Below are positions 17,428 through 25,316 of a stretch of 64,000 nt of DNA, piece after piece. Both the position numbers and the translations under genes were made by a program. The stretch comes from Spirulina sp034932185 (GTDB lineage: Bacteria; Cyanobacteriota; Cyanobacteriia; Cyanobacteriales; Spirulinaceae), in NCBI RefSeq assembly GCF_034932185.1, contig NZ_JAYGHW010000066.1, positions 35,913-99,912 of the forward strand, written 5' to 3'. The notes under the pieces are model-generated. The model ran no database searches. It saw only the letters and a list, made by a program, of their open reading frames with translations, and had not been told where the DNA came from. Position 1 is the first letter of the stretch; each line of letters opens with the position of its first letter.

Positions 17428-17596
17428 GGGAAGAAAAGAGGATAGAGAAGAGAGGAGAGAGGAAAGTTGAATCTTCTCCCTCACTTCTCACTCCTCACTT
17501 CTCACTTCTCCCTCACTTCTCACTCCTCACTCCTCACTCCTCACTCCTCACTCCTCACTCCTCACTCCTCACTCCTCACTCCTCACTCCTCACTCC
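17428..17596. repeat. Composite repeat: GA-rich leader plus CACTCCT heptamer array
   Basis: Starts with GGAAGAAAAGAGGATAGAGA..., passes through AAAGTTGAATCTTC, and becomes a 7-base tandem array of CACTCCT/CACTTCT units (17478-17596). The array runs right up to the stop codon of sdhB. The same leader plus array occurs at 34338-34515, also ending at a stop codon. Confidence 0.85.
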
Positions 17597-18592
17597 CTAC
17601 GGTTCCACCTGATGGCGTTGATAATCCTGCACAGCATTGATCAGCGATCGCACCTCCGCCGTCCCCTCCGAAGGCTCAAACGTAAAGGGAAATTTCCCCT
17701 TCGCCAACATCCGAAATCCCAAGGGTAAAATACTCACCAAACCCCGCACATCCTGAAAATAATTCCCCACCACCTGCAAGCCAAATTTCCGTTCATCCAC
17801 CCAGCCCCCCGACTTCACTAAATCCACCAACACCTTACGATGACGCACCGGGCGGCTACTGTCTTGATCATGGCGGTCTAACACCGCGTGTTTAATTTTA
17901 CTAATTTGATCTAGAGGAGCCACCTCCATCGGACAAACCGTATTGCACTGATAACAGCGGGTACAGCCCCAAACCCCATCTAAGCTGTTATATTGTTCAA
18001 TCCGTTCCTCTGTGCGGGTGTCGCGATTATCCGTAATGAGGCGGTTGGCTTTGGCCAAAGCATGGGGGCCGAGGAAATCCGGGTTAAAGGCCTTACTATT
18101 ACAGTCGGAATAACAGGCCCCACAGAGAATACAATTGCCCATCTGATCGAGGCGCGATCGCTCCTCTGGGGTTTGTAAAAATTCCCGTTCCGGCACCGCT
18201 CGCCCTTGGGTACTCACATAGGGATCCACCGCTTCGAGATCATCCCAAAACTGCGCCATATCTACGACTAAATCCCGCACCACCGGCAAATTTCCTAAGG
18301 GCGCAATGGTGATCACCGGGGGGCGATCGCTCCCCACCGGATGAAAGCGAGTCACCTCCTGAGCAATATTTTCTTTGCAGGCCAGGGTGGCACGGCCATT
18401 AATCCGCATCGCACAACTCCCGCAAATTGTATTGCGGCAATTTTTCCGAAAAGTGAGGGAGCCATCCACCTCCCACTTGATCCGATTTAAACAGTCGAGA
18501 ATCGTCTCCCCTGGTTCGACAGTCAGTCGATATTCTTGGGAGTAAGGGTTGCCTTGGGGCTGTTGGCGGAGAACTTGAAAAGTAACATCCAT
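17597..18592 (-). CDS. sdhB: Succinate dehydrogenase/fumarate reductase iron-sulfur subunit
   Basis: 331 residues. Carries electrons from the flavoprotein to quinone in succinate dehydrogenase, which feeds the thylakoid/plasma membrane quinone pool in cyanobacteria. All three cluster sites are visible: [2Fe-2S] CRNTICGSC...C (~51-70), [4Fe-4S] CILCGACYSDC (~150-160) and the second cluster CTRCYQCNTVCP (~210-222). It is longer than bacterial SdhB (~240) by a C-terminal extension (~255-331), as seen in cyanobacterial homologues. No sdhA is adjacent, which is usual in this phylum. The stop codon abuts a heptamer repeat array. Confidence 0.95.
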   Translation of the reverse strand: MDVTFQVLRQQPQGNPYSQEYRLTVEPGETILDCLNRIKWEVDGSLTFRKNCRNTICGSCAMRINGRATLACKENIAQEVTRFHPVGSDRPPVITIAPLGNLPVVRDLVVDMAQFWDDLEAVDPYVSTQGRAVPEREFLQTPEERSRLDQMGNCILCGACYSDCNSKAFNPDFLGPHALAKANRLITDNRDTRTEERIEQYNSLDGVWGCTRCYQCNTVCPMEVAPLDQISKIKHAVLDRHDQDSSRPVRHRKVLVDLVKSGGWVDERKFGLQVVGNYFQDVRGLVSILPLGFRMLAKGKFPFTFEPSEGTAEVRSLINAVQDYQRHQVEP

Positions 18593-19110
18593 AGGGGTTA
18601 GAGGGGTGAGGACTGGCGGCGGCTCAGATCAAAAATAGCAACCTGATCGTATCCCTGAACCGAGGTGAAGGGCAAAACCCACACTAAAAATTTTGGTTTT
18701 TGGGTTGCTGATCGCGCATTTTAAGGATCGCGACAATATCTGGATTTTATCCCAATCGGGCAATGGAGATCCGCAATTTCTCCAGTTCAGGGAAAGTTTC
18801 AACCACCCTTGAAATTCTCTGGCCGGTGATCCCCAAGGCATTTTTCACCCCGTCATAAAGATCAGCAATTTTCTTGATCTCTAGGGCCTCAGGGTATTAC
18901 AGCAAAAATTGACAAACCCTAGATTCGCAGTTCCCACGACTGATTTTTGATCTCATCCCTCAGTTCTCGATCGCCCTCTAAAGATTTTTTCAAAAAAATT
19001 TTCAAAAAATGTCACAACCCTGAAGTTTAGCGATATAGTTCTTAGTATGACCAAATTTATGCAGTCATCCCTACGGAAATCTCAACCCTATAAGGAGGTC
19101 TATTAAAAAG
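18593..19110. other. Divergent intergenic region, sdhB / cyAbrB
   Basis: About 518 bases, A+T richer near the cyAbrB side with runs such as TTTTTTCAAAAAAATTTTC. Holds the cyAbrB promoter (-10 candidate TATAGT at 19034). A hairpin-like ATTTTGGTTTTTGGGTTGC stretch near 18695 is not convincing as a terminator. No further gene seen. Confidence 0.45.
19034..19098 (+). promoter_or_regulatory. Probable promoter and strong ribosome binding site of cyAbrB gene
   Basis: TATAGT at 19034-19039 is a good -10 box; no clear -35 stands 17 bases before. TAAGGAGGT at 19090-19098 is a full-consensus Shine-Dalgarno, 12 bases before the ATG, which fixes the start and suggests strong translation. Confidence 0.5.
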
Positions 19111-19500
19111 ATGTCTGATACTAAGCTGACTGGCAAAGCGCTCCTTCAAAAAGTAAAGGAGTTAGCTGAACTGCCTCGCCGTGAGACAGCAAAGCAATGC
19201 GGCTACTACACCCGTAGCAAAAGTGGTGGCGCACGGGTGAACTTGACTGAATTTTACGATGCAGTTTTGGCGGCAAAAGGCGTTGCTTTAGACCCAGATG
19301 GTGCCAAAGATGGCCGGGGTCGTGAACCGACCTATCGCGTCAGTGTCCATAAAAATGGTCAAATTGTCATCGGCTCTACCTATACCAACGCCATGGGTTT
19401 ACACCCCGGTGATGAATTTGAAATCAAGCTCGGTTATAAGCATATCAAGCTGAACAAGCTCGATGAAAATGGCTTGGCTTCTGGTAACGACGATAACTAA
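19111..19500 (+). CDS. cyAbrB family transcriptional regulator
   Basis: 129-residue cyanobacterial AbrB-like DNA-binding protein. The N-terminal half has the family signature (LTGKALLQKVKELAELPRRE, KQCGYYTRSKSGGARVNL, FYDAVLAAKGV), and the C-terminal half the AbrB-like swapped-hairpin domain (GREPTYRVSVHKNGQIVIG ... MGLHPGDEFEIKLGYKHIKL). Family members balance carbon and nitrogen metabolism, bidirectional hydrogenase and redox responses. Which paralogue (cyAbrB1 or cyAbrB2) this is cannot be settled here. Very strong ribosome binding site and a downstream terminator suggest an abundant monocistronic product. Confidence 0.93.
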   Translation: MSDTKLTGKALLQKVKELAELPRRETAKQCGYYTRSKSGGARVNLTEFYDAVLAAKGVALDPDGAKDGRGREPTYRVSVHKNGQIVIGSTYTNAMGLHPGDEFEIKLGYKHIKLNKLDENGLASGNDDN

Positions 19501-19626
19501 CAATCCTCGAGGGGGGGATTTTTTCCCCCATCAATCCACGGGTGGATACTGCATTACAGATCCTTAATTTAGGGATCTTGTCTAGGGCGTATTTCAGTCG
19601 ATACAACAGGATTAATGTTGATATGG

Positions 19627-19661
19627 GGTGATTTTTACCAATAGAAATCACCTCGCTTTTT
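19627..19661 (+). terminator. Rho-independent terminator, cyAbrB side
   Basis: GGTGATTT pairs with AAATCACC around a 10-base loop, followed by TCGCTTTTT. Confidence 0.6.
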
Positions 19662-19672
19662 CATGTCAATTG

Positions 19673-19702
19673 ATATTGCTCAGGGCATCCCCTGAGCAAT
19701 AT
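19673..19702. repeat. Perfect 13-bp inverted repeat
   Basis: ATATTGCTCAGGG, loop CATC, then CCCTGAGCAATAT. It has no U-tract, so it may be a processing signal or the remnant of an inserted element. Confidence 0.6.
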
Positions 19703-19971
19703 TCTCTTTCCGATTGCTGGGTGCATCCCGGCTTGGACAATCTACCCCACCCTGCGGGCAGCCGCTTCGCGTCTACATCCCCCCTGCCCCTTCTTCTCCC
19801 ACAAGGGGCGAAGGGGAACCAGATTCAAAGTCCCTCTCTCTCCCTGGGGATTGAGGGTGAGGGGGGAAAAGTGGGATGTTCCCCGATTGCCTCCTGATGG
19901 GGCGGCGATCGCCCCTAGCGGCTCTGCACTGAGAACCTTTTATGGAGTAGGAATGTCGGCTCTATGGCCAC

Positions 19972-20001
19972 AAAAAAGCCCTGATCCCCATTGGATCAGG
20001 A
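19972..20001 (-). terminator. Rho-independent terminator of the thrC-moaD-like unit
   Basis: On the minus strand CCTGATCC and GGATCAGG form a stem with loop AATGG, followed by GCTTTTTTG. It lies about 95 bases after the stop of the MoaD/ThiS-like gene. Confidence 0.75.
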
Positions 20002-20094
20002 CTAGCAATTTAACCGTTGAATCCTGTGGGGGGGGATGGATGCGCTGACGCGAATCGGTGCGCTCACGCTCTGGGTCTCCCCCCACAAGCTTTG

Positions 20095-20370
20095 TTAGCC
20101 GCCAGCGACTGCCGGGACAATACTCACCTCATCGCCATCGCTGAGGGGGGTTTCAGGCCCATCCAGAAACCGAATATCTTCGCTATTGACGTAGAGGTTC
20201 AAAAAGCGGCGGGGTTTACCGGATTCATCACAGATGCGGGCTTTAATACCGGGGCAAGCGGTTTCGAGTTGATCAATCATTTCATTGATCGTTGTACCCG
20301 TGGTTTCAATCACCGCTTGATTGTTGGTGAACTTCTGCAAGGGGGTAGGAACAAGGACTTTAATCGCCAT
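20095..20370 (-). CDS. MoaD/ThiS family small sulfur-carrier-like protein
   Basis: 91 residues with a ubiquitin-like beta-grasp. The C-terminus IVPAVAGG ends in the Gly-Gly that MoaD/ThiS/CysO proteins use for adenylation and thiocarboxylate formation. The core motifs VLVPTPLQKFT and GDEVSIVPAVAGG are typical. It follows threonine synthase by 115 bases on the same strand and shares its terminator. In Mycobacterium the CysO carrier is paired with the PLP enzyme CysM; a comparable partnership with this PLP enzyme is plausible but unproven. It is not in a molybdopterin or thiamine cluster. Confidence 0.9.
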   Translation of the reverse strand: MAIKVLVPTPLQKFTNNQAVIETTGTTINEMIDQLETACPGIKARICDESGKPRRFLNLYVNSEDIRFLDGPETPLSDGDEVSIVPAVAGG

Positions 20371-20400
20371 AGTGTAGTTTGAGAAAGAACAGGAATGGAC

Positions 20401-20462
20401 GTGATCCCCCCCTGCCCCCCTTAAAAAAGGGGGGGAGAGGGTCGGCTTAAAAAGGGGGGATG
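20401..20462. repeat. Dispersed repeat with CCCCCCTTAAAAAAGGGGGG core
   Basis: GATCCCCCCCTGCCCCCC, TTAAAAAA, GGGGGGGAGAGG..., then a second TTAAAAAGGGGGGATGG. The same words recur in the block at 36600-36699. It lies between thrC and the MoaD-like gene, within their presumed transcript. Confidence 0.65.
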
Positions 20463-20485
20463 GTTGGTAGGGGATCGAGGGGCAA

Positions 20486-21784
20486 TTAGACTAAAACTTG
20501 CTGCCAATCGAGGCGATCCAAGGTTTGGGCCCGCTCCCATGCCCGCTCGAAGCTGTCTAATTTGGCTTCGATGGTGAGGGGTTCGGAGATGTAGCCTTGG
20601 ATGGCTTCTTGGGTTTTCAGTCCGTTGCCGGTGATGTAAACCACGGTGGTTTCATCGGGGCTGATTTTGCCCGCTTCGACGAGTTTTTTGAGGACGGCGA
20701 TGGTCGTACCGCCAGCGGTTTCGGTGAAGATGCCTTCGGTTTCGGCTAAGAGCTTGATCCCTTCGATGATTTCGGCATCGGTGGCGGATTCAATGTGGCC
20801 GTTGGTTTCGTTGGCTTGCTCGACGGCGTAGACCCCATCAGCAGGGTTGCCGATCGCAATGGATTTGGCAACGGTGTTGGGTTTGACGGGATCAATGAAA
20901 TCGCGACCGGATTTAAAGGCTTGGGCCACGGGGGAGCAACCTTCCGCTTGTGCGCCGCTATAGCGCACCGGCTTGTCTTCCACTAAGCCGCATTTGACAA
21001 ACTCTTCAAAGCCTTTGCGGATCTTGGTGTAGAGGGAGCCGGAGGCGATGGGGGCGACGATATGGTCGGGGAGTTGCCAGCCCAGTTGTTCCGCCACTTC
21101 AAACCCTAAGGTTTTAGAGCCTTCGGAATAGTAGGGGCGGAGGTTAATGTTGACAAAGCCCCAGCCGTAGGTGTTGGCCACTTCGGAACAGAGCCGGTTT
21201 ACTTGGTCATAATTGCCTTTCACCGCCATCACCGTGGGGTTATAGATCAGCGTCCCCAACACCTTCCCGGCTTCTAAATCAGCGGGAATGAAAACGCAAC
21301 ATTCTAAACCGGCATGGGCAGCGATCGCCGCTGTCGAGTTGGCTAAATTGCCGGTGCTGGCACAGGAGACGGTGGAGAAACCCAGTTCCCGCGCTCGGGT
21401 CAGGGCAACGGAGACCACCCGGTCTTTAAAACTGAGGGTGGGCATATTCACCGCGTCGTTTTTGATGTAGAGGTTTTTCAAACCTAAGCGCCGCGCCAAC
21501 CGGGTGGACTTCACCAAGGGGGTCATCCCCGTACCCACATCGATCACGTTATCCGTAGCCACGGGGAGAAACGCCCGATACCGCCAAATGGAATGGGGGC
21601 CGGCGGCGATGGTTTCACGGGTGACGGTATCGCGGATCTTGTCGTAGTCGTAGACCACTTCCAAGGGGGCGAAGGTGTTTTCGCAAATATTAATGGGGAG
21701 CAGGTCGTAGGTGTAGTCCCCTTCTTTGGATTTGAGGTGGGTGAAGGTGGCGGATTCACTGCGTTTGGCGATCGCTTGTGTCAT
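20486..21784 (-). CDS. thrC: Threonine synthase
   Basis: 432-residue PLP enzyme converting O-phosphohomoserine to threonine in the cytoplasm. The PLP Lys lies in LSFKDRVV (~124), followed by the phosphate-binding SCASTGNLANSTAAIAAHAG, and a Ser/Thr-rich GGTTIAVLKK near the C-terminus. Length suits the plant/cyanobacterial fold-type II enzymes. No homoserine pathway gene is adjacent; instead a MoaD/ThiS-like carrier gene follows. That neighbour opens the possibility that this enzyme or a close paralogue handles a thiocarboxylate, but threonine synthase is the simplest reading. Confidence 0.93.
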   Translation of the reverse strand: MTQAIAKRSESATFTHLKSKEGDYTYDLLPINICENTFAPLEVVYDYDKIRDTVTRETIAAGPHSIWRYRAFLPVATDNVIDVGTGMTPLVKSTRLARRLGLKNLYIKNDAVNMPTLSFKDRVVSVALTRARELGFSTVSCASTGNLANSTAAIAAHAGLECCVFIPADLEAGKVLGTLIYNPTVMAVKGNYDQVNRLCSEVANTYGWGFVNINLRPYYSEGSKTLGFEVAEQLGWQLPDHIVAPIASGSLYTKIRKGFEEFVKCGLVEDKPVRYSGAQAEGCSPVAQAFKSGRDFIDPVKPNTVAKSIAIGNPADGVYAVEQANETNGHIESATDAEIIEGIKLLAETEGIFTETAGGTTIAVLKKLVEAGKISPDETTVVYITGNGLKTQEAIQGYISEPLTIEAKLDSFERAWERAQTLDRLDWQQVLV

Positions 21785-21962
21785 GTAAAACTTACTCTCA
21801 ATTCAACGGTTGCCTGATAGTAACACGGGCAAAAATGCCGGTCAAACATACCCGATAAAATTTGTCGGGTATAGAAATTGAGGCAATATTTGCCCAGGCT
21901 CTCCCAACTTGTTAACGTTGAGGGCAGAAAGCATTCTTAATCGCTGTGCTCCCCTGCCGCTG

Positions 21963-23474
21963 ATGATCCTGGAGACAATCCGCCCCGCTATGCCACGCCC
22001 TTGGTTTCGTCTTGCTTTAGGGGTAATTTTTTTGGGATGCCTGCTGCTACGCCTGTGGCGGTTGGAGCAGTTTAATACTCTTGTATTTGACGAAATCTAC
22101 TATCCGGTTTTTGCCAATCGCTACCTAACCGGGGAATTTGTCTATAACTCCCATCCCCCCTTGAGCCAAATCCTGATCGCCGTGGGGATGTGGTTAGCCA
22201 GTTGGTTGCCCGCTGAACCAGATACGATCAATGGGTTAACGGGAGCGATGCGCTCCACGTTTAGTTATCGTTGGTTGAATGCGATCGCCGGAGCCGCAAT
22301 TCCCGTCGTCGGGGGCTTGATTGCCTATCACCTCAGCCAGCGGCGCAGTTTCGGGATCACTACTGCGCTGTTGCTCTCCCTCGATGGCCTGCTGTTGGTG
22401 GAATCCCGCTATGGTTTGAATAATATCTATTTGGTGTTGTTTGGCCTGTTGGGCCATTTGGCTTTGTTGCAAGGCTTGGGCGATCGCCCCCGCCCCACGG
22501 TAATCACCCGACGAGTACGCTGGTTCCGGGACTATCGGGGGGCCAAGTTTGCCCAGTTGCGGCGGTTGAGTGATTGGGTGAGCGATGGCCTCCGCTCCCG
22601 TCGCCCCCTTCAGCCGGAACAATATTTTATGTTGGCGGGGTTTTGGTTGGGCTGTGCCGCTGCGGTGAAATGGAATGGCTTAGGGTTTTTATTAGCCATT
22701 TATGGACTGTGGGCGATCGCCCACCTCCTCACCTGGATCGCCCCTCAAACCTTAGGCTTTCCCTGTAACCGTTTAGCCACCCTCACCCCCCTCAACATCG
22801 CCCTTTATTTTGGCCTGGTTCCCCTCCTCACCTATAGCCTCGCCTGGATCCCCCATCTGCTCCTCAATCCCCACCCCAACCTCTGGCAAGTTCATCGCCA
22901 GATCCTCGCCTTTCACCATGCCCTAGGCAGTGGCGCAGGCATACACCCCTATTGTTCCCCCTGGTTTAGTTGGCTCCTCATGTGGCGACCCGTCGCCTAT
23001 TTCTATGCCACCGCCCGCAATTTTAGCGAGACTGTCCCCGCCTATCCCACCCTCCCCCCGGAAGCGGTGCAGGTGGTCTATGATGTCCATGGCATGGGGA
23101 ATCCAATCCTCTGGTGGGGGGCAACGGCGGCGGTCGGCACGTTACTTTTGCGGGTATGGCAAGCTGACCCACAGGAACGGGGGATCAACTTCTATCTCCT
23201 CTGTAGCTATGGGGCGAATCTGCTCCCCTGGGCCAATGTCAGCCGCTGCACATTTCTCTATCACTACATGGCGGCCTTGATTTTCGCCGTTCTTGCCCTC
23301 GCCTACGCTTGCGATCGCCTCTGTTGGCAAGGCCCCCTAACCCGGTGGCCATGGGGTATCGGTTTAATCACCCTCTGTGCAGTGGCCTTCTGGTTTTGGT
23401 CGCCCCTCTATCTAGGCTTACCCCTATCTCCCCAAAGCTATCAATTGCGGATGTGGTTTTCCCACTGGATTTGA
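21963..23474 (+). CDS. Dolichyl-phosphate-mannose-type protein mannosyltransferase (GT39)
   Basis: About 503 residues, polytopic plasma membrane protein of the GT-C class that transfers mannose from polyprenyl-phosphate mannose to proteins. The first loop after TM1 holds LVFDEIYYP, where the Asp is the catalytic base, followed by NSHPPLSQILIA. About ten hydrophobic segments follow, and the late loop LPPEAVQVVYDVHGMGNPILWW and the CTFLYHYM stretch match PMT-family proteins. The first ATG is at 21963, another at 21990; neither has a clear ribosome binding site. It converges on the protease gene with only 3 bases between the stops. Confidence 0.88.
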   Translation: MILETIRPAMPRPWFRLALGVIFLGCLLLRLWRLEQFNTLVFDEIYYPVFANRYLTGEFVYNSHPPLSQILIAVGMWLASWLPAEPDTINGLTGAMRSTFSYRWLNAIAGAAIPVVGGLIAYHLSQRRSFGITTALLLSLDGLLLVESRYGLNNIYLVLFGLLGHLALLQGLGDRPRPTVITRRVRWFRDYRGAKFAQLRRLSDWVSDGLRSRRPLQPEQYFMLAGFWLGCAAAVKWNGLGFLLAIYGLWAIAHLLTWIAPQTLGFPCNRLATLTPLNIALYFGLVPLLTYSLAWIPHLLLNPHPNLWQVHRQILAFHHALGSGAGIHPYCSPWFSWLLMWRPVAYFYATARNFSETVPAYPTLPPEAVQVVYDVHGMGNPILWWGATAAVGTLLLRVWQADPQERGINFYLLCSYGANLLPWANVSRCTFLYHYMAALIFAVLALAYACDRLCWQGPLTRWPWGIGLITLCAVAFWFWSPLYLGLPLSPQSYQLRMWFSHWI

Positions 23475-23477
23475 TGG

Positions 23478-24809
23478 CTATTGGGAGGGGCTGGTTTGGG
23501 CTTGAGGGGGCCGCGACACAGAGCCGGGCCGTCGGGCCGTCACCTGCTCCAGCACCACTGCCAACGACCGAGCAAATTGGGGATCTTCCACCGTACCAAT
23601 GCGATCATTATTTAATTGCAGTTCTTCCCGTTGCTCATCACTGAGTTCGACAACAATATCCGGTTTAATTTTTTTATCCTTCGTAATGCTATTGCCGTTG
23701 GGGGTGCGATATTCAGCGATGGTAACGGCTAAACCTGACCCATCACTCAAGGGCCGCACCGATTGCACCAACCCTTTACCAAAACTATCTGTCCCCACCA
23801 ACGTAGCGCGGCGATTTTCCTGCAAGGCTGCTGAAACAATCTCGCTGGCACTAGCCGAACCCCCATCAATCATCACCACCAGGGGTTTATTGGTGATGGC
23901 GGTATTGTTGGCCTCTTGCCGTTCCACTTCACCACGCCGGTCATGGGTGGAGACAATGCGGCCGCGATTGAGCCACATCCGCGCAATATCAATACTGGCA
24001 TTGAGTAGGCCGCCGGGATTGGAGCGCAGATCTAAAACGTAGCCCACCACAGCCCCCTCGCCTCGGATTGCTTCAAAGTCCCGCAATGCCTTGCGCATAT
24101 CTTGGGTGGCGTTGGCGTTAAATTGGGTGAGGCGAATATAGGCGATATTTCCCGCTGGGGTGGATTCGACACGGGTGCGCACGGGATGAATTTCAATGCG
24201 ATCGCGCCGGAGGGGGAATTCAATCTCCCGCTCTCCCCGGCGGATCGTCAGAATCACCTCCGTTCCCCGTTCCCCACGAATCAATTGCACCGCATCATTA
24301 ACATCCATCCCCAAGGTATCCACATCATCAATTTTCATGATGATGTCCTTGGCGAGAATCCCGGCATTAAAGGCGGGACTGTCATCAATGGGGGAAATGA
24401 CAATCAGGCGATCGCTCTCCTCATCCTTGGCGATCTGAATCCCCACCCCCGTTAGGGAACCGGAGGTATCAATCTGCATATCTTGAAACTCTTTGGGATC
24501 CATGAAGCGAGTATAGGGATCATCCAAAGTTTTGAGCATCTCCCGCACCGCTTCGTAGGCATCGTCTTGGCTGGTGTAGGAGCGTTCGAGGTATTCGGTG
24601 CGGAGCGATCGCCAATCCTGCTGGTTAAACGTCCCATCCACATAATACCGATTAATGATCTGCCACACCTCATCCACTAACTCCTTCGGGCTAGTGCTTA
24701 AGCTCAAAATCTGTCCCTGGGATAAGTGCAGTCCGGCTCCAGTCACCGCCACCGTCGTTAACACAAAGGCGGTTGCGCCAAGGACAAGTCCACGTTTTGC
24801 GAATACCAT
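23478..24809 (-). CDS. C-terminal processing peptidase, S41 family (Ctp)
   Basis: 443 residues, exported to periplasm or lumen by an N-terminal hydrophobic anchor (GLVLGATAFVLTTVAVTGAGLHL). A PDZ domain (~105-190; LTGVGIQIAKDE ... AGILAKDIIMKIDDVDT) precedes the protease core (YIRLTQFNANATQDM, GYVLDLRSNPGGLL). The Ser-Lys dyad is visible as GGSASASEI and TDSFGKGLVQSV. Cyanobacteria have CtpA (D1 precursor processing), CtpB and CtpC; the short C-terminus after IKPDIVVEL suggests CtpB/CtpC rather than CtpA, but I do not fix the paralogue. ATG 24809 is preferred over the in-frame GTG at 24815. Confidence 0.93.
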   Translation of the reverse strand: MVFAKRGLVLGATAFVLTTVAVTGAGLHLSQGQILSLSTSPKELVDEVWQIINRYYVDGTFNQQDWRSLRTEYLERSYTSQDDAYEAVREMLKTLDDPYTRFMDPKEFQDMQIDTSGSLTGVGIQIAKDEESDRLIVISPIDDSPAFNAGILAKDIIMKIDDVDTLGMDVNDAVQLIRGERGTEVILTIRRGEREIEFPLRRDRIEIHPVRTRVESTPAGNIAYIRLTQFNANATQDMRKALRDFEAIRGEGAVVGYVLDLRSNPGGLLNASIDIARMWLNRGRIVSTHDRRGEVERQEANNTAITNKPLVVMIDGGSASASEIVSAALQENRRATLVGTDSFGKGLVQSVRPLSDGSGLAVTIAEYRTPNGNSITKDKKIKPDIVVELSDEQREELQLNNDRIGTVEDPQFARSLAVVLEQVTARRPGSVSRPPQAQTSPSQ

Positions 24810-24905
24810 AAACACTCGTTGAGATGAGGAGTCACTTAACGCTACTCTAACACAGGATTTTACGAATGGCAGAAAGCCCTAATGCTGTTCATGGAACTTT
24901 CTTTG

Positions 24906-25097
24906 TCAAAAAAGCTCATCAGCAGTGCATTGTTTGCCATGACGGATGATCTGTTCCCCATCCTCGTTCAAAATAATGCATTCAGTACCCTTCGACTGGC
25001 CTTTTCTCCATTCCACGAAAACCCAGACAGTCAGAGCCAACAGCACAATAATTGCCACTAATCCCAGTTCTTGTAAGCGACGCTCCCAATCGGACAT
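24906..25097 (-). CDS. Small single-span membrane protein, hypothetical
   Basis: 63 residues from ATG 25097, with GGTGGA 8 bases upstream. A short N-terminal helix (DWERRLQEL) leads to one membrane span (GLVAIIVLLALTVWVFVEW), followed by a small polar tail with two Cys (TECIILNEDG, HGKQCTADELF). No family recognised. Coding is plausible from the ribosome site and the clean span-plus-tail layout; an 18-residue longer start is possible but lacks a good site. Confidence 0.5.
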   Translation of the reverse strand: MSDWERRLQELGLVAIIVLLALTVWVFVEWRKGQSKGTECIILNEDGEQIIRHGKQCTADELF

Positions 25098-25316
25098 AAA
25101 AGATCCACCGTTGTTGACGCTGTTGTAGTAACAATTAAATGAATCATTCAAACATGAACGAGGATTCCTTCAAATTATAACAGGCTGGCGTGAGCCGTCA
25201 AAATCCTGTGTTTCATCCAGCATACAAATGTTCTTGTATGAATTTAATGGGGGCCCATGGGATGGTCAGCATCGATAGCAGCGATCGCCACAGCAGATCG
25301 TTGCAAAGATGAAACA

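Larger units (their letters stand above)
19501..20094. other. Intergenic region with three hairpins
   Basis: 594 bases after cyAbrB. Contains GGGGGGATTTTTTCCCCC (about 19512-19529), a terminator-like hairpin (19627-19661), a 13-bp perfect hairpin (19673-19702) and the terminator of the oppositely oriented thrC unit (19972-20001). Open frames here have repeat-like translations and I call no gene. Confidence 0.5.

Noticed and set aside
17478..17596. Possible CRISPR array
   Set aside because: Units are 7 bases without spacers; it is a short tandem repeat.
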